Made by a program: the position numbers and the translations under genes. Shown here piece by piece: positions 25,663-34,254 of a stretch of 46,358 nt of DNA. The stretch is from JAFGPJ01 sp964439135 (GTDB lineage: Bacteria; Planctomycetota; Phycisphaerae; Sedimentisphaerales; Anaerobacaceae). The notes under the pieces were generated by a model. That model was not told where the DNA came from and did no database searches. It was given only the letters and a program-made list of their open reading frames with translations. Numbering within the stretch: the stretch's first letter is position 1; the number at the start of each line of letters is the position of its first letter. Location of the stretch: contig CAYTNN010000005.1 in the NCBI GenBank assembly GCA_964439135.1, forward strand, positions 1 to 46,358, written 5' to 3'.

Positions 25663-26135
25663 ACTACCGTCCCAACAAATTCGATCCTTTTATATCTGTC
25701 GGCCAGTTCAGGCCATTGCACGAGGAATAAATCCGCAATGTAGCGAACCATTCTTCCCGAGAGGGAAATTCGCTCCACGTTGGTAATACTGTCGATCCAT
25801 ACGACCTTAGTGCCAAGCATTTTGCCCAGGAAACACAACATACAACCGGCCGCCGCACCCGTGCTGATCACAACATCAGGCCTCTCCTTGAAAACAATAT
25901 GGAGACATCGCAGCAATACAGTGATGACCCGTATCGGGTGCTGTCTGTTGCACTCTCCCACTACATAGACTTCGCCTAATTTGCTCAGTTTATCACGCAC
26001 GACTTCCGTTGTCGTAACGCAGAATGTTTCGTATCCATTCCAACTTGCAGCCAGCTTGAGCAATTGAGATATATGCCCTCCCGCTGAAGCAGCCAGACAA
26101 ATTCTCAACTGTTTATGTTTATCCGTACTTGACAT
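25659..26135 (-). CDS. PssD/Alg14-like glycosyltransferase subunit
   Basis: This 158-residue protein corresponds to the N-terminal, acceptor- and membrane-binding half of a GT28 enzyme. It shows A-A-S-A-G-G-H-I-S-Q-L-L-K-L near residue 20, then P-D-V-V-I-S-T-G-A-A-A-G and the end Y-K-R-I-E-F-V-G-T-V-V, as in Alg14/PssD. Its last four bases overlap the start of the PssE-like gene, which indicates translational coupling and a 1:1 complex. It recruits the catalytic PssE-like partner to the membrane (family knowledge). Confidence 0.93.
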   Translation of the reverse strand: MSSTDKHKQLRICLAASAGGHISQLLKLAASWNGYETFCVTTTEVVRDKLSKLGEVYVVGECNRQHPIRVITVLLRCLHIVFKERPDVVISTGAAAGCMLCFLGKMLGTKVVWIDSITNVERISLSGRMVRYIADLFLVQWPELADRYKRIEFVGTVV

Positions 26136-26147
26136 ATTGCCTTGTCA

Positions 26148-27386
26148 CTAATTTTCTTTGAACAACTCGCCAAGCACCATTTCCGCTTTGCTGTCCCATG
26201 AGTTTTGAGCCACCCTTTGCCTTCTCTTTTTAACAAGCTCGGCGTTGTCCTCAGCGTAAGCTTTTTGAATGCACTCGGCAAATTCCTCCGGGCTCCTGGC
26301 TTCGTACACAACATCAAGGTATCGTTGCAGCTCAGAGAACGCGGGCGTGCTGACAACCGGTTTGCCCAGGGCCAGATATTCTTTGAATTTGATAGGATTT
26401 GCTGCTTCGGTCCATTTGTTTATTTTCCAGGGTAAAATCGCCACATCAAAACACTTGCCGTAATGGGGAATCTGCTCGTAAGTCTTCTGGCCCAGCATCC
26501 AAACGTTCTTTCTGGCAGACAAGCCAGAGCAATCCAGGGATGGTTTGCCTACGAATACGAATGACATTTCCGGCAATCGCTCTGCCACCGCCCCAAGAAA
26601 ACCTGTATCAAGCTTATGCCCATCCAGAGCACCGAAATAACCAACTATGGGCTTTTTTATCTCGGCAATATCGTCTGGCCTGTCTGAATCGAGTTCCGCT
26701 GTCGCAAACATCTCATAGTCAACACCATGATCCATAAACAGTGCATTCTTGCATTGAGCCGCTTCTTCATCGTACAGCAGCCTATTGACGTAAACAGTAA
26801 TATCCGCGTTGGCTTTCAACTTCCTGTCATAGCCGAGTATCGTATCTCTATCGACATTAGGATCATCTTCGTACCGATCTGTTCTCTGGTACACAAGTTT
26901 TGCTTTCTTCATTTTGATTGCTGTATCACAAGCCGCCGGGCAGGCAACCCATACCACAGGAGCACTCATGCGAAGCTTTCGAATCAAACGCTGAATTTGA
27001 TATCTCAACATGGCTTCATTCAAAGGTCTTGCCCAGGAAATGTGATGTACAGGCAGAGTAAACGGACTATATACCCAAAACCCGGCACTCGATTTTCTAA
27101 GACCCTTCAAAATACTTTTGACCTTACGAACGAGTTTCTCGGTAAATCTTTTTCCACCCGCTATCTTATGTTTCCGCATCATAATGGAGTTAACGTAAAT
27201 CGTAGTACCTGTCCGTGAAAAGCGACGCATCAATTGCATATCAGTATGCGCGCGATTGTGATACCACCAGTCCTCGCCGCCGAAACAGATAAACGACATG
27301 TCCTCGTTCTTCCCGGATTCTGCTTGGTAATTCATTATACTTTCTTCAGTTGTATTGACCATAGAAGCCGCACAATTATTTTCCAT
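26148..27386 (-). CDS. Glycosyltransferase, GT-B fold (GT4-like)
   Basis: This protein of up to 412 residues has two Rossmann-like halves. The N-terminal half contains W-V-A-C-P-A-A and R-T-D-R-Y-E-D. The C-terminal donor half contains V-G-Y-F-G-A-L-D, then F-V-F-V-G-K, and the sugar-nucleotide motif region I-P-H-Y-G-K-C-F-D-V-A-I-L-P-W followed by P-I-K-F-K-E-Y-L-A-L-G-K-P-V-V-S-T. It should be a cytoplasmic retaining transferase adding one sugar of the repeat unit. The start is uncertain: the ATG at 27386 overlaps the secreted protein gene by 11 bases, and the in-frame ATGs at 27335 and 27299 are alternatives. The family-typical sequence begins at about residue 30. It lies 12 bases before the PssD-like gene. 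Confidence 0.9.
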   Translation of the reverse strand: MENNCAASMVNTTEESIMNYQAESGKNEDMSFICFGGEDWWYHNRAHTDMQLMRRFSRTGTTIYVNSIMMRKHKIAGGKRFTEKLVRKVKSILKGLRKSSAGFWVYSPFTLPVHHISWARPLNEAMLRYQIQRLIRKLRMSAPVVWVACPAACDTAIKMKKAKLVYQRTDRYEDDPNVDRDTILGYDRKLKANADITVYVNRLLYDEEAAQCKNALFMDHGVDYEMFATAELDSDRPDDIAEIKKPIVGYFGALDGHKLDTGFLGAVAERLPEMSFVFVGKPSLDCSGLSARKNVWMLGQKTYEQIPHYGKCFDVAILPWKINKWTEAANPIKFKEYLALGKPVVSTPAFSELQRYLDVVYEARSPEEFAECIQKAYAEDNAELVKKRRQRVAQNSWDSKAEMVLGELFKEN

Positions 27387-29070
27387 GAGCCGACTTGCCG
27401 CTTATCGAGTCGGATGCAGAAGAGTCGGCAACGAAATTTGCAGTGATAGATTGATTAGAATGCATGATTATTACCGCAGGATTTGTTTTTTCAGAGAGAG
27501 CACCCGACCAACTTATAAACTCGTATCCAGAGTCCGGAACAGCTCTTATCCTAATTTTTTCATTAAGAGCATAATCCGGCTTATCCGGGACCTTTGTCAC
27601 TGTTCCACCGACTGCGGTAATCTTCAGCCGCGGAGACATTGTCCAAACATCAGCATAATCTTTACGGTAAGTACGCCACATACCCAGCACGAACATGGAC
27701 GTCTGTTTCCAGTCAGTTTCGACCTGCATATAACGGTCTTTGTAATCAAAAAGGGCGTTATGGTTCCACAAATCTTTCGCTCTCATGATGTGTGCCGCAA
27801 GGACAAATCCGCCCCAGCCCGGGCTGCTGACTTGCCTGTATGATGTAATCCAAAACTTATTGCTCCTCTCAGGACCGTTTGAGTGCACTATTCCCCACTC
27901 GGGAAGACCGATGTCTTCCTGTTCGTATGGAATTTTCTGAGCATCCCTCCGATCAGGGTTCCACTGGGGACTATGGGTTGCGTCCACGTCCGCCTGAGTG
28001 ACATAAAACGTTTGGTCGTCTTCTCCAAAATGAACATAATCCGGAGGTGCATTATTGGGCCCGTACCCATCTGAATAAAGATAATCTCCTGATTTTTTTC
28101 CGATATTTTTCATATCATTATCACCAAGCATAAGCCCGGCGAATAAAATCGGAAACTTGCGACCGCTGGCGTGCCCGCCCATTCCAGTCCAGTTTTTTTC
28201 GCCTCCATCCTGAACAATTCCATATAGATCGATACCTAATTGCACATATCGCACGAGAAGTTTTTCTTTCCGAGTGTTGGAAAAATTCAGGTTAAGCATC
28301 AAAGCACCCTCACCGATCTGCGTAGCTATTTCTCTGCCGTAAGGAGGCATATTATCAACCGGATGCAGAGCAGTAGCCGGCCAAAGTGGTATGTGGTCGA
28401 TCCATGGCCTCTCAAAATAACGTTCTACCGCGGCAAGACTGGGAGAACCCGGCACAGGTTTTAGACTCGCAAGTAAGGAGTAGTCCAACTGCTCTTTGTT
28501 AAAACGGATAGTTTTATCCGTGCCGGAGTAAGGAGGCCTGAAACTCCCTTCCCTGGCAGGACTGTCAACGACGGTCAGCACTGCAGCCGCGTTTAATTGT
28601 GTACTGTCATTTGCCTGCAGTGTGCTTTCGGTGGAAACCAGAGAACAATTAGGTTGCAGAACCAAAGGATTGTTTTTCGAAAGTTGATCGTTATTCGGAC
28701 GAGCAACATTCAAACTCGGATCATAGTTCCCTGGTCTGGCATATCTTCCATACGCTGCACTATCATAAGCCTGCGTTTGGCCAAGTCTTGGCGACGGATT
28801 TATCATTGAGCCATTAATCGTTCTACCATTTAACTCGACAGAAATGGGCTGTATTCTTACTATGGTCACCGGCCCGACAATCCAGTAATCTCCGTTTGCA
28901 AATTGACCGACGGTATAATCCTTGTCGAATGTCCATGTAATCCCGAATTGTGAAATTTGGCTTTGCTGAACAGCAGCGCACAATGGCTGAGCGAAACAAG
29001 TAAGTAACACAGCACTTAGCAGATATTTTCCTCTTATATTTAAATATAAGTTTTTTAACTTCAGATTCAT
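27376..29070 (-). CDS. Secreted protein with C-terminal InlB-type repeat, unknown function
   Basis: I do not recognise the main domain of this 564-residue protein. It starts with a signal peptide (hydrophobic residues about 15-32, ending C-A-A). A beta-rich part follows (Q-F-G-I-T-W-T-F-D-K-D-Y-T-V-G-Q-F, about 42-58). The centre has an aromatic, helical region (E-G-A-L-M-L-N-L-N-F and Y-V-Q-L-G-I-D-L-Y-G, then G-R-K-F-P-I-L-F-A-G) that recalls the alpha/alpha toroids of polysaccharide lyases and hydrolases, though I cannot name catalytic residues. Residues about 480-548 fit a divergent InlB-type repeat (G-G-T-V-T-K-V-P, then Y-E-F-I-S-W-S-G, then S-I-T-A-N-F). It has no PEP-CTERM tail. Its start overlaps the methyltransferase gene by four bases, so it is a true member of the transcript. 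A polymer-trimming enzyme is possible. Confidence 0.8.
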   Translation of the reverse strand: MNLKLKNLYLNIRGKYLLSAVLLTCFAQPLCAAVQQSQISQFGITWTFDKDYTVGQFANGDYWIVGPVTIVRIQPISVELNGRTINGSMINPSPRLGQTQAYDSAAYGRYARPGNYDPSLNVARPNNDQLSKNNPLVLQPNCSLVSTESTLQANDSTQLNAAAVLTVVDSPAREGSFRPPYSGTDKTIRFNKEQLDYSLLASLKPVPGSPSLAAVERYFERPWIDHIPLWPATALHPVDNMPPYGREIATQIGEGALMLNLNFSNTRKEKLLVRYVQLGIDLYGIVQDGGEKNWTGMGGHASGRKFPILFAGLMLGDNDMKNIGKKSGDYLYSDGYGPNNAPPDYVHFGEDDQTFYVTQADVDATHSPQWNPDRRDAQKIPYEQEDIGLPEWGIVHSNGPERSNKFWITSYRQVSSPGWGGFVLAAHIMRAKDLWNHNALFDYKDRYMQVETDWKQTSMFVLGMWRTYRKDYADVWTMSPRLKITAVGGTVTKVPDKPDYALNEKIRIRAVPDSGYEFISWSGALSEKTNPAVIIMHSNQSITANFVADSSASDSISGKSAHGK

Positions 29071-29759
29071 GATTTTGTCCCCTTTTGGTCATAAGACGCA
29101 CATTTATCTGCTATGTCACCCCCAACTGCAATGAGTGTTTCCGCCATAAATGTGACGCGTTGTTTGATGATTTTACTGCTGGGAAAGCACTTTTCAAGTT
29201 CCCCTGCAGACATCAGCCTTAAATCGCTGCGTTTGCCGCTGAACATATATTTTCCTCGTAAATGGTTATACGAGATAATATTGCCTATGCGTAAATAGCT
29301 TTTTCCCGGGAGCCAGGTGACAAGGGGCAGTCGCATGTGAAATTCGAAGGGAAACCAGCGATTCGGAGTTGTGACATACCACCGCTTCCCGACCCGCATA
29401 ATTTCAGCCGCCATTGTCTTTTGCCTCTCGAAGCTACCCACGTGCTCTATTACAGCATTACTATACACAACGTCAAAACTCTTGTCGGGCCAGGGTAATT
29501 CACAGGCATCACAAACAACCGCCTTAATTTCCGGGTAGCGTTTTTTAATGGCCGATATGTGCTCTTCAGAAATATTCACTACGGCAAAATTATGCTTCCA
29601 CGGATAAGTATCGATAAGCTGATACTCTTCATGACTGTTCGGATTAATCTGTGCCCCGACGTCAAGCAACTTCATATCCTTTGCAGGGCTCATAATTTGA
29701 TTGAATAGTTCCAGCTTGCGAGCCCGACTTATCAGCGATAGTTTTGAAAATACACTCAT
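29067..29759 (-). CDS. SAM-dependent methyltransferase
   Basis: This 230-residue class I methyltransferase has motif I as L-L-D-V-G-A (31-36), a motif II acidic region (Q-L-I-D-T-Y) and the post-motif P-D-K-S-F-D-V-V-Y-S-N-A-V-I-E-H-V (91-107) typical of the Methyltransf_11 group. The target may be a sugar hydroxyl or carboxyl of the repeat unit, given its place between a GT2 gene and a secreted protein gene in the EPS transcript. It is cytoplasmic. It overlaps the next gene by four bases (ATGA) and follows the GT2 gene by seven bases. Confidence 0.9.
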   Translation of the reverse strand: MSVFSKLSLISRARKLELFNQIMSPAKDMKLLDVGAQINPNSHEEYQLIDTYPWKHNFAVVNISEEHISAIKKRYPEIKAVVCDACELPWPDKSFDVVYSNAVIEHVGSFERQKTMAAEIMRVGKRWYVTTPNRWFPFEFHMRLPLVTWLPGKSYLRIGNIISYNHLRGKYMFSGKRSDLRLMSAGELEKCFPSSKIIKQRVTFMAETLIAVGGDIADKCASYDQKGTKS

Positions 29760-29766
29760 TTATCAG

Positions 29767-30714
29767 TCAGACTTTCTCTGAGTTAATCTGGCCCAAAAGA
29801 GCACTCACAACACCGGTGGAATAAGCCTTCATTTTGATGGCTGCTTCACTGTGTGCAGCCGGGCGTACAAACGCCATAGCCAGCCATACTGGAAGACGAA
29901 CGGCGAAAAACGACGCTACCAGAAAACGGGCAATTAGATAAGCCGGCCAGCTATAGTGTTTTTTAATGAATTTGAGAATGCTCAGCCTCAACTGAACAAT
30001 CATAGCAACAGGTTTTTGTGCTGTACTTTGACCGCCAAAATGAATAATCTGGCCCACCGGAGCAAACATGACTTTCCAGTCCTTCTTCCGGAATCGATAA
30101 CACCAGTCGGTTTCTTCGCCGTACATGAAGAACTGCTCATCCATCACGCCAACCTGTTCAATTGCCTCTCGCCTGACAAGCATAAAACATCCTGTCACAA
30201 CATCTACTTTGCGTACGTCGCTTCTGTCCCACCAGGTCATTTGCTCACGTCCGAAGAACCTGTTCTTCGGGAATAATTTGTATAGATAAGTGCTTGATAA
30301 CAGCATATTCAATATCGAGGGGAACATAAAACACGTTCGTTGTAAGGTTCGATCCGAATTTAATACCCGGCAACCAGTCACCGCTGCCTGCGGATTCTCA
30401 TCGGCAAAGCGCACTGTGTTAGCTATGGCATTATCCAAAACAACCGTATCACTATTAAGCAGGAGAACGTATCTTCCTTTAGCGACAACCATTCCCTGGT
30501 TATTTGCAGTAGCAAAACCCCGATTTTCGGAATTTTCGATTAGAATGACCTGCTGGAAGTCATTCTTCACCATATCAGCCGATCCATCGGTCGAGGCATT
30601 ATCAATGACGATAATTTCATAATCAATATGACCTGCATGTTCATAGACCGAGGAAAGACAATCTCGAAGGAGTCCTTTCGTGTTCCAGTTGACTATGATG
30701 ACCGATACGTCCAC
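29767..30714 (-). CDS. Family 2 glycosyltransferase
   Basis: This 315-residue inverting transferase has a GT-A fold, opening V-S-V-I-I-V-N-W-N-T, with I-D-N-A-S-T-D-G-S-A (38-47) and N-S-D-T (87-90) for nucleotide and metal binding. A later M-Y-G-E-E-T-D-W-C-Y-R matches the E-D-x-D-x-x-x-R catalytic region of rhamnosyltransferase-like GT2 enzymes. A C-terminal amphipathic or hydrophobic stretch suggests membrane association. The start is GTG at 30714, supported by AGGTGA about eight bases upstream. It follows the deacetylase gene by 11 bases. Rhamnose transfer is possible from the motif but not proven. Confidence 0.92.
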   Translation of the reverse strand: MDVSVIIVNWNTKGLLRDCLSSVYEHAGHIDYEIIVIDNASTDGSADMVKNDFQQVILIENSENRGFATANNQGMVVAKGRYVLLLNSDTVVLDNAIANTVRFADENPQAAVTGCRVLNSDRTLQRTCFMFPSILNMLLSSTYLYKLFPKNRFFGREQMTWWDRSDVRKVDVVTGCFMLVRREAIEQVGVMDEQFFMYGEETDWCYRFRKKDWKVMFAPVGQIIHFGGQSTAQKPVAMIVQLRLSILKFIKKHYSWPAYLIARFLVASFFAVRLPVWLAMAFVRPAAHSEAAIKMKAYSTGVVSALLGQINSEKV

Positions 30715-30725
30715 TTTTCGTTCAC

Positions 30726-31427
30726 CTACCTGCCGAGATCCAATAATTCTGAAACAGTAAGTACCCGCATATCTTTGTCTGCTGCCATCGCAAGAGCCGC
30801 CCGAACGGACTCAACAACGAATCGGCTCGTATTTTCATTCGAACGATCGAAATCATGAGCTAAGGATACTGCCCCACCTGCCTTTTCTGCCAACAGCGCA
30901 ACTCTGCGGCTGTCAGGCTTTTCCCGCCACGTATCCCCCGAATCTATTGACCAATAAACAATCGGCACTTGTCTGGCCAGTAAATACAATAGACATATAA
31001 TGTTCAACTTGCCGTTAGGCGGACGAAACGGATACTTTTTTCGCATGGTTCCCAAAGTAACGTCAATCGCTGCCCATCCTCGTTTTATATCCGACAACGC
31101 ACGAAACGGAGAGACCTTCAAGCTGTGTAAATGATCGTAACCATGAGAACAGATATCATGTCCCTGCTCCGCGATTTGCCTGACAATTGCCTCTCGGCCT
31201 GCAATATTTCTGCCAAGCAGAAAAAAGGTTGCCTTGGCTTTGTCCTCGGCAAGTATGTTCAGAATTGCCGGAGTTAAACTGCTGCCAGGACCGTCATCAA
31301 AAGTAAGAACCAATGCTTCATGTTCTTTAGCCCTTCGCCCGAGCAATCTTCGGGCCAGTTGTCCGTATATCCACGGCACACCCACATAGAGAAAGATAAG
31401 ACCGAGGATACCAATTGCGATTGGCAT
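30726..31427 (-). CDS. Polysaccharide deacetylase, NodB type
   Basis: This 233-residue protein has one N-terminal membrane segment (about residues 3-22) and a NodB domain. Motif 1 is T-F-D-D-G-P (42-47, with metal-binding Asp45), and motif 2 is S-H-G-Y-D-H (94-99, with His95 and His99). R-P-P-N-G is motif 3. The enzyme removes N- or O-acetyl groups, most likely from N-acetylated sugars of the polymer. The upstream GNAT gene ends in the same five bases where this gene starts (TAATG), so the two are coupled. This suggests that the freed amine is re-acylated by that GNAT protein (inference). The anchor suggests a periplasm-facing or membrane-bound location. Confidence 0.94.
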   Translation of the reverse strand: MPIAIGILGLIFLYVGVPWIYGQLARRLLGRRAKEHEALVLTFDDGPGSSLTPAILNILAEDKAKATFFLLGRNIAGREAIVRQIAEQGHDICSHGYDHLHSLKVSPFRALSDIKRGWAAIDVTLGTMRKKYPFRPPNGKLNIICLLYLLARQVPIVYWSIDSGDTWREKPDSRRVALLAEKAGGAVSLAHDFDRSNENTSRFVVESVRAALAMAADKDMRVLTVSELLDLGR

Positions 31428-32653
31428 TAAGATAGTAATTCTATGTTTCCCTTCTCTTGAGTACTATCTTTATGATTGTTTTTACAAACCATTCTGCGCC
31501 AATTGCGCTTAACCCATGAATCCCAATTGAGCCATCTCATCGCACGGCTCAGAAGTACATAACAAGCCAGGTTTACAGACATTGCCATGTTAATGAGAAT
31601 GGGGCATAGTCTTGGAGCATAAATACAGATAGTTTCTTCTAACCAGTGATTTGTTCCAAATTTCCTCTTATATAAAGCATGGCCGAAACCATAATCCATT
31701 ATACTTACATCGGATTCCTGGCAAAGCTGTTCAAGCACTTTGATCATAAGTACTGTACCAGGACTGCCACGACCCCACTTCGGATCGAAAGAACCGAACT
31801 CGGTAAATTGTGTTTTCCCGTATCGAACATCAAACTGGAACGCACACGGCTCGTCACCCACATACAATACATAAGCCCTTAACCATCCATTCTCGGCAGC
31901 CTTTTCTAACAAGGCGCAATTTACATCGGAGTTATTAAATCCCACAGCAAGACCGCTTTTATATGTTGATTCTTCTATTTGACAAGCTACATCTATCAAG
32001 TAATTAACGTCGCTAAGCTGGCGATAACAGGTGATCTTAATCTCAGAAGAACTTATTTTTTCCAACTGCCTAATATCACGACGCCATCTGCGTTTTCGAG
32101 AATTGGGAATCTGTCTATAAAATTCCTCCACCGTATCCGGTATATAAGTCTGCCAATGCGACTCAGCCGGTACAAAATAACTTCGACTAAAAAAACCCGG
32201 CACTGTTTTACAGAGCTTATAAATTGGAGAATCGATTCCAAGATGGTTAAAATATACAAAATCGGCCTGGCCACGGCGAAGCACATTCATTATCTCACCA
32301 ATCAGCACCTCACAAAGCTCGGCCGAAGGTTGGCCAATGATACCACCATATACAATCGATAAGCATCTCAATGCAGGACTAAAAAGTGTCTTGTATCCCA
32401 ATTTAAGATCTAAGTGACGTTTTTCGATTCGGCCAATCGTTATCGCCACCGGTTGGCCATCGCATTTCATAACTATAATATGCGGCCGCACATCATCGCC
32501 TCTTGTTTTGACAATGGAAAGGTATCTGTCAATATCGGCATTGGGAACGGGGTGGGGCTCGTCACGTTGCATCTGCTCCCATATTGGACGAATAGCTTCG
32601 ATTTCCTCGATGTTTGTCGCTGCAACTATTTCGCAATCACCACTATACTGCAT
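31427..32653 (-). CDS. CelD/FemAB-like GNAT acyltransferase, paralogue A1
   Basis: This 408-residue protein belongs to the two-lobed GNAT/FemAB-like family (CelD/BcsL type), also found in exosortase loci. The C-terminal lobe shows C-A-F-Q-F-D-V-R-Y-G, then S-P-G-T-V-L-M-I-K-V-L and D-Y-G-F-G-H-A-L-Y-K-R-K-F-G-T, where the family has its acceptor- and cofactor-binding residues. R-K-R-R-W-R-R-D-I-R in the middle is basic. It is a clear paralogue of the protein encoded at 32829-34061 (same length, the shared motif I-W-x-Q-M-Q-R near the start, and D-Y-G-F-G). It should transfer an acyl or aminoacyl group to an amino sugar. It is translationally coupled to the deacetylase gene. Confidence 0.88.
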   Translation of the reverse strand: MQYSGDCEIVAATNIEEIEAIRPIWEQMQRDEPHPVPNADIDRYLSIVKTRGDDVRPHIIVMKCDGQPVAITIGRIEKRHLDLKLGYKTLFSPALRCLSIVYGGIIGQPSAELCEVLIGEIMNVLRRGQADFVYFNHLGIDSPIYKLCKTVPGFFSRSYFVPAESHWQTYIPDTVEEFYRQIPNSRKRRWRRDIRQLEKISSSEIKITCYRQLSDVNYLIDVACQIEESTYKSGLAVGFNNSDVNCALLEKAAENGWLRAYVLYVGDEPCAFQFDVRYGKTQFTEFGSFDPKWGRGSPGTVLMIKVLEQLCQESDVSIMDYGFGHALYKRKFGTNHWLEETICIYAPRLCPILINMAMSVNLACYVLLSRAMRWLNWDSWVKRNWRRMVCKNNHKDSTQEKGNIELLS

Positions 32654-32828
32654 GTTAGAACCTCTGATTATTTCCCAAGCTCATTTCCATGCTTTGCTAT
32701 TTGTCTGATCGAATTGCTTTACATTTCAAGCATCAGTCTCGCGAGCCTTCCGTGGATTACAGGCACACTCATATAAAAAAGACGACCAAGAGGATAACCG
32801 GACCAACCTATGCAAATACAATTCCGTA

Positions 32829-34061
32829 TCACCTTCCCACTCCATACTTGCTGTCCGAATCCTTCGCTTGTAACAAATGTCGCCATTGTCGTTTGATCCA
32901 GCCCACAGAACCTATCTTTTGCACGACATACTGCAGACCTGCATTTAAACTCCTCACAGAGCTTCGCAATATGTTAATAATTACCGGGTACAATCTTGAC
33001 GCAAAAATGTAAACCGAGGTTTCCGGCCAGGATTTCGTGCCGAATCTCTCTTTATAACCAGCAGTGCCAAATCCGTAGTCAAATATCTCAACCGGAGTAT
33101 TTTGGCTCAAGTCTTCGAGCACTTTGACAAAGAGTATGGTTCCAGGGCTGAAATTGCTCCATTCAGGGCTATATCCGATAGCCTCAGCAAAATATACACG
33201 ACCGTAGACAATCCCAGTCTCAAATGCACAAGGCACTTGCCCGGCATAAAGGACATATGCACGCCAACCGCTCCTCTTAGCGGCCTGAGTTAATATCGAA
33301 CGTGTATGCGATGAATCGCTAAATCCCTTATTAAGAGCTTCCTTATACGTCATGGCCGATATCTTAGAGGCAACTTCGATAAAATGCTCCACCTGGTTAA
33401 CGTTATCATAGCATTCTACTTTAAGAGGCCCACCCGCCGAGTCCTCCAACCTCCTGCTCAGCCGTTTCCACTCTTTTTTCCGCTTTCGTCTGATACTCGC
33501 ATAAAACTCTTCAGCAGTCTCAGGCACATATGTCTGCCAATGGTCTTCGACAACCGGAAAATGATCCCGGCATAAAAAGCGGGGCATTGTCCTGGACAAA
33601 CGGTGCATATGTGAATCAATACGCAAATGATTCAAAAAAACAACATCCACATTTCCTCGCTTTAGAGTATCGACCAACTCCTGAACCAACCTGGAACTTA
33701 TCTGGTCTGAAGGATGTCCGAGGATTCCTCCATATACAACGCTCAAGCAACGTAACGATGGCTTGAGTATCGCCGTGTATCCTATTCGGCATGTGATCCG
33801 TCGAGTTTCAATGCGTCCTATTACCATTGCTCTCGGATTGCCGTCATAATAGAGAACAATAACATATGGTTGAACTTCTTCTTCCAGCGACTCCACAACG
33901 GAAAGATAATGATCTATATCTGAATTAAGTGCCGGCATGGATTCGCCACGCTGCATTTGCACCCATATCTCACGAATACCTTCGACCTCTTTGACGTCTC
34001 TTGCAACGACTACCTTCCATTGGTCGGAAGACGGGACCTTATATCCTTCTCTTATAATCAA
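32829..34061 (-). CDS. CelD/FemAB-like GNAT acyltransferase, paralogue A2
   Basis: This 410-residue protein is the sister of the one encoded at 31427-32653. Shared features include I-W-V-Q-M-Q-R-G-E near residue 32, C-A-F-E-T-G-I-V-Y-G, S-P-G-T-I-L-F-V-K-V-L and D-Y-G-F-G-T-A-G-Y-K-E-R-F-G-T. The start is an unusual TTG at 34061, backed by GGAG at 34070-34073 with eight bases of spacing, and alignment to the sister protein places the N-terminus there. No in-frame ATG occurs before codon 36. Between this gene and A1 lies a 175-bp spacer with no feature I can recognise. The substrate is unknown; the context suggests the EPS repeat unit. Confidence 0.87.
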   Translation of the reverse strand: MIIREGYKVPSSDQWKVVVARDVKEVEGIREIWVQMQRGESMPALNSDIDHYLSVVESLEEEVQPYVIVLYYDGNPRAMVIGRIETRRITCRIGYTAILKPSLRCLSVVYGGILGHPSDQISSRLVQELVDTLKRGNVDVVFLNHLRIDSHMHRLSRTMPRFLCRDHFPVVEDHWQTYVPETAEEFYASIRRKRKKEWKRLSRRLEDSAGGPLKVECYDNVNQVEHFIEVASKISAMTYKEALNKGFSDSSHTRSILTQAAKRSGWRAYVLYAGQVPCAFETGIVYGRVYFAEAIGYSPEWSNFSPGTILFVKVLEDLSQNTPVEIFDYGFGTAGYKERFGTKSWPETSVYIFASRLYPVIINILRSSVRSLNAGLQYVVQKIGSVGWIKRQWRHLLQAKDSDSKYGVGR

Positions 34062-34069
34062 TTGAGAAT

Positions 34070-34073
34070 CTCC
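34070..34073 (-). promoter_or_regulatory. Ribosome binding site supporting a TTG start
   Basis: GGAG on the minus strand lies eight bases before the TTG at 34061. It is followed on its upstream side by the stop codon (TAG at 34076-34078) of the decayed GNAT tail, so the site is part of a sequence shared with the region after the intact GNAT gene at 37151. Confidence 0.55.
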
Positions 34074-34075
34074 GT

Positions 34076-34210
34076 CTAAAGATTTGCCATCTTTTTTTTG
34101 AAACGGCGTAGTATCGTTCTCATGCTGGGGTGAAACGAGCCTAAACAGTTAGTCAACACCTTAGGAAGGCGAAAAGCCAGTTTGAACCAATGGCTGCTTG
34201 CACCTATCCT
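34076..34210 (-). pseudogene. Remnant: 3' end of a further GNAT copy
   Basis: The minus-strand frame ending at 34076 reads T-I-L-R-R-F-K-K-K-M-A-N-L-stop. The intact protein encoded at 37151-38311 ends R-I-F-R-G-F-K-E-K-T-A-N-L-stop, identical at 8 of the last 16 residues. The DNA is also similar through the stop codon and beyond it: GAGAATCTC, then CTAAAGATT and TTGAAAC occur in order at both sites. The frame has no credible start and is cut by the conserved hypothetical gene at 34255, so I read it as the tail of a GNAT copy whose body was lost. How far the similarity extends upstream of about 34140 is uncertain. Confidence 0.55.
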
Positions 34211-34254
34211 GACGGATAAACAGGAGACCGAACATTTGCGATGAATCGAGATTG

